Shown here: in pieces, positions 1 to 11,700 of the stretch
Numbering within the stretch: position 1 is the stretch's first letter
Layout of the letters: each line of letters opens with the position of its first letter
Assembly: GCA_946811185.2 (NCBI GenBank)
Contig: OX328097.1
Span: 10,796,252 to 10,860,251 of the forward strand
Direction: 5' to 3'
DNA length: 64,000 nucleotides
Source of the DNA: Hippopus hippopus
Lineage: Eukaryota > Mollusca > Bivalvia > Cardiida > Cardiidae
Position numbers and translations under genes: made by a program
Notes under the pieces: model-generated
The model's input: only the letters and a program-made list of their open reading frames with translations
Database searches by the model: none
What the model was told of the DNA's origin: nothing

Positions 1-394
1 CAAACATTGCTGGAAAAGTTCAGAAGAGTGTTAGTGCAAGTGTTTTCTTTATTTTATCATGATCAACTTAGTTAACTCATTGCTTACTGAAACAAATTTG
101 CGGCAACATTTGAAGCAGTCAACTCTCAAAATATCCATGTAAAATATAGATAATCAACATCAAGTTTAATCAATTAATCAATAGATAAACACTGTGACAA
201 TAGGAAAAATTCCCCACTGCCTTCAGATGCATTGATTAATCACTGATTTTCACATCAATAAAATATCATTTACCACATTACCAAACATTACCTTGTTTAA
301 AATATCCAGCCGAAGAAGGCACTGTAGTACAAGGATAAAATCCTTGTTACCAGTATTTTCTCTTTTTCCACCATGTTTTCAAATGCCTTTTTCT

Positions 395-614
395 TTAACT
401 CTTTACCAAACAATCCCAAATTTTAACAACCCTTGGAGAGAAGCCTTTTGAAAACATTGTGGGAAAAGGAGAAAATGCTGGTAACCAGGATTTTCTCATT
501 TTCCTGCAATGTTTTCTACTCTATCAAAGACAAATTCTGCCATCTTCAATTTGGCATCTGCAAATCCTTTCAATTTGAACCAGTCTAAATTTTTGTCGTT
601 TGGTAAAGAGTTAA
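395..614 (+). mobile_element. TM1 MITE, near full length
   Basis: TTAA lies at both ends (395-398, 611-614), with CTCTTTACCA at the left and TGGTAAAGAG at the right. The central hairpin is present but its right arm is mutated. Plus orientation is defined here as the one with the GCAAATGCTTTCAATTTG-type segment on the right. Confidence 0.85.
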
Positions 615-916
615 GGTTATTCAGACTCAGACTTGTGTGGTACAGGGTTATCTATGAACTATTTAAAAGAAATAAAATATCGCATTCAAAAAATAGTATG
701 GTCTTCGAAAAAAGGAGGTATTCTAGAAAACAATGTAACAAACTTGTGAGGCATTGTGTGGGTTTTATGGAAGAGACTAATAACAACAAACCTTCAAAGC
801 CTGTTTCTGTTCAGTTTCAGCCATCAAGACCAAGATCTGTGTTTGTACAGCAGTTAATGCACTGTCAATAAGGTTTTGACCGCACCAGTAATCTGTACCC
901 TCTGTAACGCAAACAT

Positions 917-1143
917 TTACCCTATACCACACAATCCGTACTTTTAATGACCCTAAGAAAAAAGGCATTTGAAAACATAGTGGGAAAAGAAGAAAATGCT
1001 GGTAACCAGCATTTTCTCCTTTTCCCACAATGTTTTCCATTCTTTCAAAGACAAATTTTATCATTTGAGTAAAATTTGCTTTGTTGTCTGCAAAAATTTC
1101 AATTCCAATGAGTCTCAAATTTTATCATGTGGTAAAGAGTTAA
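917..1143 (+). mobile_element. TM1 MITE, near full length
   Basis: The left end is decayed; the right end reads GGTAAAGAGTTAA. The central palindrome (about 974-1038) is almost intact. Confidence 0.82.
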
Positions 1144-1158
1144 ACCTTACAATCAAAA

Positions 1159-1348
1159 TACTTTACCAAACAATCCCATCTTTCTATGACCCTGAGAAAG
1201 AAGGCCATGGGAAAAGGAGCAAATGCTGGTAATCAGTACTTTTGTCTTTGCTCACAATATCTTGGCCCTTTCACAGACAAATTCCATCGTCTGAGCTAAA
1301 TTAATTTACTGTCTTCAATAGGGGTGAATCTTGGCAGGTAAAAAGTTA
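1159..1348 (+). mobile_element. TM1 MITE, degenerate
   Basis: CTTTACCAAACAATCCC at the left and GCAGGTAAAAAGTTAG at the right frame a strongly diverged hairpin. Confidence 0.6.
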
Positions 1349-2082
1349 GAGACCCTACACTGCGGAGATTAATTTTTTTGGCGAACCAAGTATCATTCCA
1401 AATCATACAGGGGAAAAGACCAGTGAAAAAGTTTTCAGCAAGCTTGCTTATGGCTCTCTTCATAGAATTCCTCTACTTGTCCTAGTTACTGTATACGTGG
1501 GTATCTACGCATGTTGAAAAACTGCAATTTACCGATTTAGGACATTTTGCGATCGGAAATGTTTGCAAATTCAAGACACTTGTTATTTGTTGATATACTT
1601 GTGGTAAAATATGTGAAAAAGAAAAGTTTGCAAATTTTTTTAAATTCGCTAAATTACAAAAATTTCCACATCGCAAAAGTTTCCACTAATACAGTAATAT
1701 ACTGTCTACACCCTGCTTTCTTTTGCAGTTACTTTAGCATCAATCCTCAAACTCTATGCCAAACAACAGACAACATTTTACTTTTGCATTTTCAAAGCAT
1801 CCTTGATAAAAAGGGAAATATAACACAAATTTGGATTTAGAAAAATTTAGATAAATATATACATGTATAAAAAAAATAAATTGTTTATTTCAAGCAATAC
1901 CTCCCTTTGTAATAAACCTTTCAGAAGAGATCTGCTGCAAAGACCAAACAAGAGCCATCAGAGACGGGTGATGCTCGTCGAATGTGTTTTGGTCATAAAA
2001 AAGATAGCTTTCAGTGTAGGAGGACTCTCTCTACATGGGTTACCATTTAACATATTTCAGTAACGAAAAAGGATTTTGTATT
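1349..2082. other. Unassigned AT-rich sequence
   Basis: I see no exon, RNA gene or recognised repeat here. It is presumably INTS7 intron 9. ORFs up to about 97 codons look random and have no family resemblance. Confidence 0.5.
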
Positions 2083-2331
2083 TGTATTGGAGTTTAATGC
2101 CATTTTAACAGCTTAGGTCATATCATGGCGGTCATTAACGCATCCATGTGTTTCCTGGCTTTCTCACACCAGTACTGACACAACTTTCTTTCCAAAGCCA
2201 CTGACTACTTTTCTCACATGCATTAGAGGTGAGAGGCGAAAAATTGCCGAAAAGAAAATTTGCTGCAACCGGGTATCAAACCCGCAACCTCCAGGTCAGA
2301 TACACTAACCACTGAGCTACCCGGCCAGGCT
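2083..2331 (-). mobile_element. tRNA-headed SINE, family S1
   Basis: Read on the minus strand it opens with a tRNA-like head: GTAGCTCAGTGGTTAG (A box) and GGTTTGATACCCGG (B box). The body ends in CATTAAACTCCAATACAA on the same strand. Three further copies occur at 23715, 38268 and 54556. Confidence 0.85.
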
Positions 2332-2488
2332 AACGGAAAAGACTTCAAAGGATTTCAACTCCAAGGAAAATCCTCAAACAAGAACATGCTGCCTATATGC
2401 ACATGTCATACTTATGGGGAATCTTACCATAAAATTTGGTAAAATTCCATCCAGTGGTTGCTGTCAGCAGGTGTTGTGCTGAGTGAGA

Positions 2489-2711
2489 ATTTTTACCAGA
2501 AGATAAAATTTCAGACTTGTCCAAATAGAAAGCATTGCAGACGACAATTCAAATGTAACTCAAATGATGGAATTTGTCTATAAGGTAGAAAACATTGTGG
2601 AAAAAGGAGAAAATGCTGGTTACCAGCATTTTCTCCATTTCCCTCAATGTTTTCAAAAAGTTTCTTTTTCAGGATCGTTAAAACTTGGGATTGTCTGGTA
2701 AAGGCTTAATG
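2489..2711 (-). mobile_element. TM1 MITE beside INTS7 exon 9 donor
   Basis: Minus orientation with a well-kept hairpin. Its right end lies 28 bp from the exon 9 splice donor (exon low end 2739). Confidence 0.85.
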
Positions 2712-2738
2712 ACAGTAGTAACAAAAACTGTTACTTAC

Positions 2739-5700
2739 TTGTTTTTGTGTATGCAATGACAATGTTAGAAAAGAACTCAATCACTTTGGACACCAGAACG
2801 GGATCCTCATGTTGATATGAGAGGTTGCTGACATCAATAAAACTGCTGTGGAAATCTGTAACATAGCAACATATACTAAATCTTTACCAGAAGATAAAAT
2901 TTCAGAATTTTCCATATTAAAAGCATCTGCAGACAACAGATTAAACATGGCTCAAATGACAGGATATGAATCTTACTTATTAGAATAATGAGCGGAAAAA
3001 ACGATAAAAAGACTTATACAGGCATTTCCTTCTTCTCCCATGATGTTTTCAAAACTTTTCTTCCTCAGGGTTGTAGAAAACTTATGATTTGCCCTTGGTA
3101 AGCCCATAATTTTCAACATGTTCAAAATATGGTTACGGTTAACTATGATGTGATGACCCCACTGTGAACGCAGTTTGAACATAATTGACTTTAGTTAATC
3201 GTAATTGACTCTACCCACCCACACTTGTGTACAGCAGTTTAGCGTAGTTTTGGAAGAACACGGTTTCTTCCTGGATGGCATGGCAGAATATGTGATCAGC
3301 AATGTTGGCTCGTCAACTTCCAAGAGCACAATGACTAGCTTATCTGTACTAAGCAGGCGCAGACACAGTATTTTACCATAGCTTAACGCAGCTGACATTA
3401 ATTTACAGCAGTTGCGCATACTTAGGACAAAGTTTGTAAGTTGTGTGACATAGTTGCTCGTAGTTAGAGGCAGCGATCCCCTAGTTAACCCTAGCACTTT
3501 GAACCCAGTTGAATGTAGTTGACCATACTTACACATAGTTCCATCAACTTTCTACATTTCCTCTTTTTGCCAACTTGAACCTACTTGGAACATAATTCAA
3601 CCTAATTTAATGTAGTAACACTATGGCAGACTACATTTAAAATGAACTACGGTCAACTACATGCATGACCGTAAATGTGACCATGCCATAATATAATATC
3701 ACAAAGGCTAGTACATCTACCAATGTGGTCCTGGTGTCTCTTAAGAATAAGATTGTTTCCAACCCACTGGCGACTTTTCCACATAAACAAAGCCAAGGGC
3801 GACAAATGAACCCTGTTGCAATGACTTTCGTAAATTCCAGCAAAAAGTTATGGCTAAAGCTAGATTCAAAATCACAAACTCTGGATAACTAGCCCCATCA
3901 GTTACCACTGAGCCACCAGTGCTAAACAAAATAAAACAGATTCACCAAGTTTTGCAATGCATGTCATTACCTTGTTTTGAAAAGAACATTTTGAAAGTAA
4001 CAGCCCGGGACAGTGATGTCAGCACATTTAACGCTCCTTTCTTCAGGCCAACATATGGGGTTGATTGTACAAACTCACACAAAATCTGAAATGCAAACAA
4101 ATGAGTCATTCTCTGTTGAAAAAGAGGGTTTAATACATCTACAAAAAGTTTCATCCCAGTATCGAATCTTTAGAAGTATTAACCTTTTACAAAGAACAAA
4201 ATGTTGGGTTTGTCTAAATCCAAGACATGGAGTTTCTTCACCAGTACTCCACACATTATTCATTCCAAGCCACTGGCTGCTTTCTCACATAACGGATGAA
4301 TCCTGTTGCAATTACTATCATCAATCCTTGGAAAGAAATTGACCAAGCCGGGAACCGAACCAGCAACCTCCTGTTCTCAAGTCCTGTATGCTACCCACTG
4401 AGCTAATGGGGCTTGGCTTGTTGTTAAAACGCCAGATTGTTTGGTAAAATGTTAAATATGAGGCCTATTTTGGCTTCCTTACAAGAAAGTATAAATGTTT
4501 ATGAAGTTACAACCTCTTGAATGACATTTTCTGCAGACAACTTTGAAACAGCTATGTAAGGTATGAAAATAAACATGGACTGACTCTTTGCTAGACGACA
4601 AAATTCTGAACAAGACAAAATCCATCGCAATTGTAGACGAGTAATCAAATATGGCTCCAATGGGGGAATCTTTCTTAGAAAGAGGAAAACATTGTTGGAA
4701 AAAGAAAAAAATACTGGTCACCAGCATTTTCTCTTTTTCCAACAATGTTTTCAAAAATTCCTCTCTATGAGTCATTAAAACTTGGGATTGTGTAGTAGAG
4801 GGTTCAGGCTCAATACATGAATTCATATGAAAATAATGTAGCACATTAAAAAATTCCTCTCAAAGAATAATTTCTGCTTTTGCCACGTGTTTTTAATTGC
4901 GGTTTACTGTCATATGAAAAAAAATGTCCGCAGAAGGTAATGTATTCACTCTTAACCAAATGACAAAACCTAGACTTCTGCAAATTAAAAGCTTTTGCAG
5001 ATGACAATTAAAAAATGTCTTCAAATGGGTAGAAAACATGGTGGGAAATGGAGAAAAATGCTGGCAACCAACATTTACTTCTTTTCCCAAAATATTTACA
5101 GAAGCCATTTTCATGGGGTTGTTAAAAAAGATTGTAAGGTACAGGGTAACAGTGACTCACCAGTACATGGCTGAATGTCCATAAATGCGGTCCTTTCCCA
5201 GCAAGTCTGTTCAAGTCCTGGAGACAAATAACCTGTACATTTCTCCTGATGTCCTTTTCTAAGGTTGTCAGTAACAAGTCAATCTAGAAAAACAATCTAC
5301 CTGACAGTATTCTATTAATTTTACAACATTTTATTGCTTAAACCCTTTACCAAATGATAAAATTTTGTACTCAACCAAATTGAAAGTATTTGCAAACGAA
5401 ATCTTGAATGCAGCTAAAATGATTTCTTTCTTTCTTTGATTGGATAGAAAACATAGTGGGAAAAGGAGAAAATGCTGGTTACCAGCATTTTCTCCTTTTC
5501 GCACAATGTTTTCAAAAGCCTTCTTCAGGCTCATTAAAACTAGGGATTGTGTGGTAAAGGGTTAAACTATTACATATTTTTAGCAAATCTGACAATACAT
5601 TAAGAGAACATGGATTTACTTAATGGGCAATGAAATAAACAGAAATGATGATGATGATGATGATGATGATGATAACAGTAAAAGCACCACATGCAGGTGC

Positions 5701-8700
5701 CAACATGCGGCTGCAAATACTTGATTTTCAGTGAAAATTCCATGTCAAAAAAGGGGCACAACTGTGACAAAAATACTTGTATCGTTATCTGCCCTTGTTG
5801 TATAGGTTCCCCTTATGATAGTTAATAGCTTGTCCAAGTTTAAAGTAAATTTCTTCAGTAATGACAGAGATATTATAAAATGTCAAAGTTTTTGAAAGAC
5901 GACGCAGGTGACACCAGGGCCATGGCAATACCTTGTTGTTTTCTTTGAAAACAGCCCAGCTAATAATAATGATAATGATACATGTACTAATAATAATAAA
6001 AATAACAATAATAATAATAAATGCAGAAATAGCACTAGTATGTGAGTGGAAATATTTATACCTGTACAAACAATAAACACACATTAATTACTCAATAGAG
6101 TTGCATGGTGTATCAATTTACTGAAGTAACTTCTTCATGATTCTGTTAAAAGGTTACTAAATTTGTGTCTGACAACAGCCCTAAATCTTAAGCAGATGAC
6201 ATAATTTTAGACTTATTAATATAACAAGCATTAGCAGATGACATCTGAAACATAGCTCAAATGATGGAAGCTGTTTTGAAACAGTAGAAAACATGTTTAC
6301 GATCATTTTCTCCTTTACCCATATAAATGTTTTCAAGTATATGTACACTTTCTCCTAGAAAAACTGTCTGAAAGGTTACCTGTGCTGGAATATCAATGAG
6401 TGACAGAGCCGCAAGGTGAGTCATTGTCCTCAGAGTCAACATCTTGAACTTCTCCGCTGGGTAGTGCGTCAACAGGATCATACATGTGTTTCTAGCCTAG
6501 GATAAAATTTTGAGTTTGAAAAGCTTTTAAATGAGGGTCACTATGCACTTAGCTATTAGATTTTGTTTTGAAGTCAGATCAGCTATTTGCTAGACAGCAA
6601 AATTTTGAACCTACCCAAATTGAAAGCTGTTGCACAGGCCACATTATTACACTGCAAAGAAATTTATCGTGATCTGATTGGATAATATGCCCCAAACATA
6701 TATATGGCCAGCAACATGCGAAAAAGGGCATTCGGACATTTGCATAAAGTGTCATCCCGGATCAGCCTGCGCCTTCCGCACAGGCTAATCCGAGACGACA
6801 CTTTCCGTTCTTATGCAATTTTCTCTTTCGCGCAAGTCTACTGTAGTACGAAATCGAATGAAGTCGTTAAGTGTCGTCTCAGATCAGCCTGCGCGGACAG
6901 CCTCTTTTCGCGTGTTGCAAGCCATATCATGTACACTGGCAAAACCAACATAAAAGCAGTTTCCCTTTCGTGGGCCCCGTATACATGACTACACTTTCAA
7001 TACAACATCCAACATGGCAGCGTCGATCAAGATTAACATCAAGATTATGCACCAAAATGCATGTTTTACCATGGTTTCAGTGACGTCAGTTCCCAGTGAC
7101 GTCAGTTTTCATTGAATTGGGGCACTCAGAGGGGATATTCTACTCCATCAGAGGGGATATTCTACTCCATCAGCGTACTCAATTTTTGAAACCCAAAAAC
7201 AGGTAAATTTCGCTTAACACAAGTTGGAATGGTAAAACTTTGCAGTATAACAAATTTGTTGTACGATCAGGTGGCTGGGGACTTGGAAACTTGTTCACGG
7301 CTGTGGTGAATAATGTTGCCACCTCGCCTTCGGCTCAGGGGGACATGATTCACCACAGCTGTGAACAAGTTTCCAAGTCCCCTGCCACCTGACCGTACAA
7401 CTAATATTGTATGTGGCTCAAATGAAATGAATGGAGAAAAATGCTTTTGTTAACTAAACAGCATTTTCCTCTTTTCCCATAATACTTTCAAAATTCCTCA
7501 AAATATTTGTTTGCTAAAGGATTCAGACATATTTCATTCCTGAAAACAGAAACTTCAATATTTTCAGTGATCACTTTGTAACTTAAGAAAAACTAACATC
7601 AAAATGCAGTTATCCTCAATGGCACCTTGATTACAGAAGCATTAGACATTTACCACATAACATAATTCAATGCTCATCAAATTTGAAATCCTTCAAAGAC
7701 AAAAAATTAAATGTTGATCAAATGATGGAATTGTCTTGTAAGAGAAGAAAACACTGTGAGGGAAGAGGAAAAGATCCTAGTTACAAGCATTTTCTCATCT
7801 TACCACAATGTTTTCAAAAGTCCTTTTCCACTGACTGGGTCATGAAAACACCGAACTGTTTGGTAGAGAGATATTTACCTTTGCTGCAAGTGATACATCA
7901 TGATGCATATACTGTAAAACAGGTATCAGGGACAACTTTAGGTGGATTGGAGTGGCAATACTGTTGATCATTTCTGAAATCTTGTCACATATATTGGCTG
8001 CAAACACCCTGAAATGTAGATATAAAGCTTAACCCTTTACCAAATGACAGAATTTTAGTCTCATCCAGGTCAAAAAGCATTAGCAGACAATAATCTAAAA
8101 ATGGCTCATTTGGTGGAATTTGTCTTTGATATTGTAGGTGACACTGTGGGAAAAAGAAGAAAATGCTGTTGCTAACTCTCTGTTTTTGCTTGGAGTTTGT
8201 TGGTTTTTATTGAGAACATTTGGTTCTTTCCTTCAAATTTAGTGTTAATTTGACAAGATCCATATGTTGGCAGGTATATATCTCAGGCTCTTTACAAGAC
8301 CTCTTGTATGGCCGATCTCATGGTTGCCCAACTGGCCTCAGCCAAACAACCAACCAATCACACACTGTAGGGACAGATCGTACGACAATGCTGTCTTTCC
8401 TACAAGTTGTATGGTTGATGTTACACCAATCACAGTAACTTGTGCAACACTCACTGGTAGACGTATGATCCCTGGCTTGTCTTGCAACGGTTGCTCCTAC
8501 TCACTCTTGTTGAACATCTTCTATTGTATTTGCAATAGCTTTTTGCGCAATCCACTGCCAGAGTAGCTTTTTGAAGTGGATTGTGCAACCAAACTGCCAC
8601 AAATAGTCGCACTGCAATTGTTGAAAGAGCTTTAAAAAAGATAAGATCACAGACAGGAGTATTTATTATGACAAAGAGATAGTTTAGAATGAACAAGGTT

Positions 8701-11700
8701 TCTACCTCGACTGACTTGAAAATTTCTGCGCAGCATAGACAGCAGCATCCACTTCAACAGCATCATGCGAGTCCAAACTGATCACAACACTGTGGTGTAG
8801 ATTTTTTCTCTCTGCCACAATGATAGAAATACTACCTAGAGTTCTAAATAAGAAAGAAAAGACTAGAAGTAATAAATAGATAAATACAAAAGGGTTCCCG
8901 ACTTCACTTTGGATTTAATCAAATGTTATCTATGGTTATCTTCCTTCTCAGATGCTGCTTAGAATCTTAAACTTGCTACCTCATGCAGAAATCCTTTTTG
9001 TATTGAAGTCCATCATAAATTATGTTTTCATGTACTAATAAATGTTGTTGTTTTTTCTTTTTAATTTTATATTCATCATGCAGAAATTGATTGATTGATT
9101 GCCCGCCGGTCCATCCTGTCCAGTCCCGTCCAGTTTAGTCCCGTCCAGTCCAGTTTAGTCCTGTCCCATCCTGTCCGTCCATCTGAATGTATTCAAAGCT
9201 GTCACCTAAAAATTTGTCTCATTATGTATTAAGTATACAAAAGTAGAATAACATGTATTTTGTACAAGTTTTTCACCCAACAGTTCAAAATATGGTATAC
9301 ATAGACGTAATAGTAAATTACCTAAGAGTAATTGCCCTTGCTATTGGATCATTGCTGTGGTACACAGTGAAAATTCTCCTCATAAATTCATCAACATTAA
9401 GTATCTTGTCCAGATGCTTCTCACTCTGTAAGGCCACACGGAGTATACACCATCTAATAAAGTTATTCCTGGAACAGACATACAGAACAGATGAAAACAT
9501 ACAATTTTTCATGAATCAGTTTCTAGTAAACCCTTTTAAACACTTTTAATTGTAAATTGCTTTATACGATACCTATAATTATTTCATGCTTTCCGTTAGG
9601 TTATCGAGAAATATCGGTGAAATATTTTTCGACATTTCATGGTTACATTAATATTATATTCTAACTCTTCAATTGAAGGCGGAAACAGTTGTTTCTGAGC
9701 ACTAGTTGCCTAGGAAAAATGTGCGTGCCCCACAACCAGATGGAAATATGACGTAATTTACCTTACATTTCTTGCGCTCGACGTAATGTTGTAACACGTT
9801 GCTATGCGGAGGAGGGTACGCCACAGGGAATAACCGAAAAGAACTGTACTGGGTTTTGATTAAGCCCCCCCCAAAAGGGTTGAAAGCATGAAATAAATAG
9901 AATATTTGTTGGCTGCGCCACTCGTGAAAATATTACCGATGATGTTCACTCGATGAAATAAATTTCGATCTTTCACCGTAAAAAACAAATATCCTCTATA
10001 TCTTTCCACTCAAATACATGCATTGTATTGAATCACACATGATGGGAAAAATCTGTAACTATACAGTATCAAATACAGTTTCAAATAGTAAGATGATTTA
10101 TCTCACATAAGAATACATTCATATTGGTTTGAGATTTGATTAGTCACAATTTATGCTATAATATTAATCAGCCATTCATAAAAAACAAATTTACGTCCCA
10201 TGAAACCAGTATTTGTTTTATTTTTTTTCTTCTGTTTCCAATAATATTGTCAATAATTACAATATTTTGTTGTTGAAAGTTGTAGATATATAAAAAAGAA
10301 ATGTCATGTTGTAGTAACTTTCCTTGTGCTTATATTTACTTCTCACTGCATAAGAAAATTTTGACATCTCCCATGATATCAAATTTTCTCACGCAGGTTG
10401 AAGCAAATAAACTTGAGACCTGTGTGGTAAAGGGTTAATATAACTTAATAAACTTAAAAATGCCAAATTGGTGAAAACTCTTACCCAGCCCGGAACACAT
10501 CAGCAAGACGAAGAAAAGCTGAGTTGATAAGAATGGGGAAAGGATATTTCTCAAAGAGTCTTGGAAACCTCACAACTGCTTCACATTGGACACCAACTTT
10601 CATAGAGCGCAGTCCTAAAAGTTTACACATATACATGTATTGATGGATTGATTATTTGGTAATAACACAATTTTCAACATTATTTTTTCAGTTATATTGC
10701 GGCGGCTAGTGCACCTATCCATGCTTTCCTGGAATTTCATTTACCAGAACTTTGCACCATATTCTTTCCAAACAACTGGCTGCTTTCCCACATAATTATC
10801 GCCAAAGCAATGGAAAGCAGTGAGAGAAGAATGAACCCTGTCACATTGACGATCATCGATCCAGACAGAAAGAAATTGGTCAAGCCTGAGAGCCAGACTT
10901 TTTCCTACTGAAAACTTGGTCTGTATCACCTGTTTTTGGTTTGACAGGGCTATTTTGGAATTATGTAAGTCAAATTTTAGAATAAGGCACCGAATTTTTG
11001 AAGGGAAATACAATTAAGTTAACTCTTTACCAGACGACAAAATTTAAGCCTTGTCCAAATTGAAAGCAATTGCAGACAACAATTTCAGTGTGGCTCAAAT
11101 GGTGCAATTTTTCTTTGATAGAGTATAAAACAATGTGGGAAAAGGAGAAAATGCTGGCTACCAGCATTTTCTCCTTTTCCTACATTGTTTTCATAAGGCT
11201 TCTTTCTCAGGGTCGTTAAAACTCGTGATTGTGTGGTAATGGGTTAAATGACAAAGGTAGCTTTATTGATTCAGATACGATAACCACCTTCTGATTCGAG
11301 TAGTTATCTTTGTCTCCAAGTTTTTCCAAGGCTCTCTATTTCAGTATTTACAGCCTTATTTCTTCAATTTGGGTCAAATATTTTTATGCCTTTGCAGAAA
11401 TAATCACTCAAAATATCATACAGCTGTCAAGACATTTTTCCTAGACCTGTGCTTTTTATTGCCTTATTTAGAAATAGGTTTCCAGTCAACATTTTACCAA
11501 GCAATCTCAAGTTTTAACAACCCTGGCCTGAGGAAGAAGGCCTTTGACAACTATGGTGGAAAAAAAAAAAAAAAATGAACACTGCAGGCAGATGCCAATG
11601 CTCAGCTGCAAATGCTTGATTTTCAGAGAAAATTCCAAGTCAAAAGAGGGGCATAACTGTGTAAAAAATACTTCAATGGTTACCTGCCTTTGTTGTGTAA

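Noticed and set aside
9253..9549. 98-codon plus-strand ORF
   Set aside because: It is the antisense shadow of INTS7 exon 3 (9322-9468).
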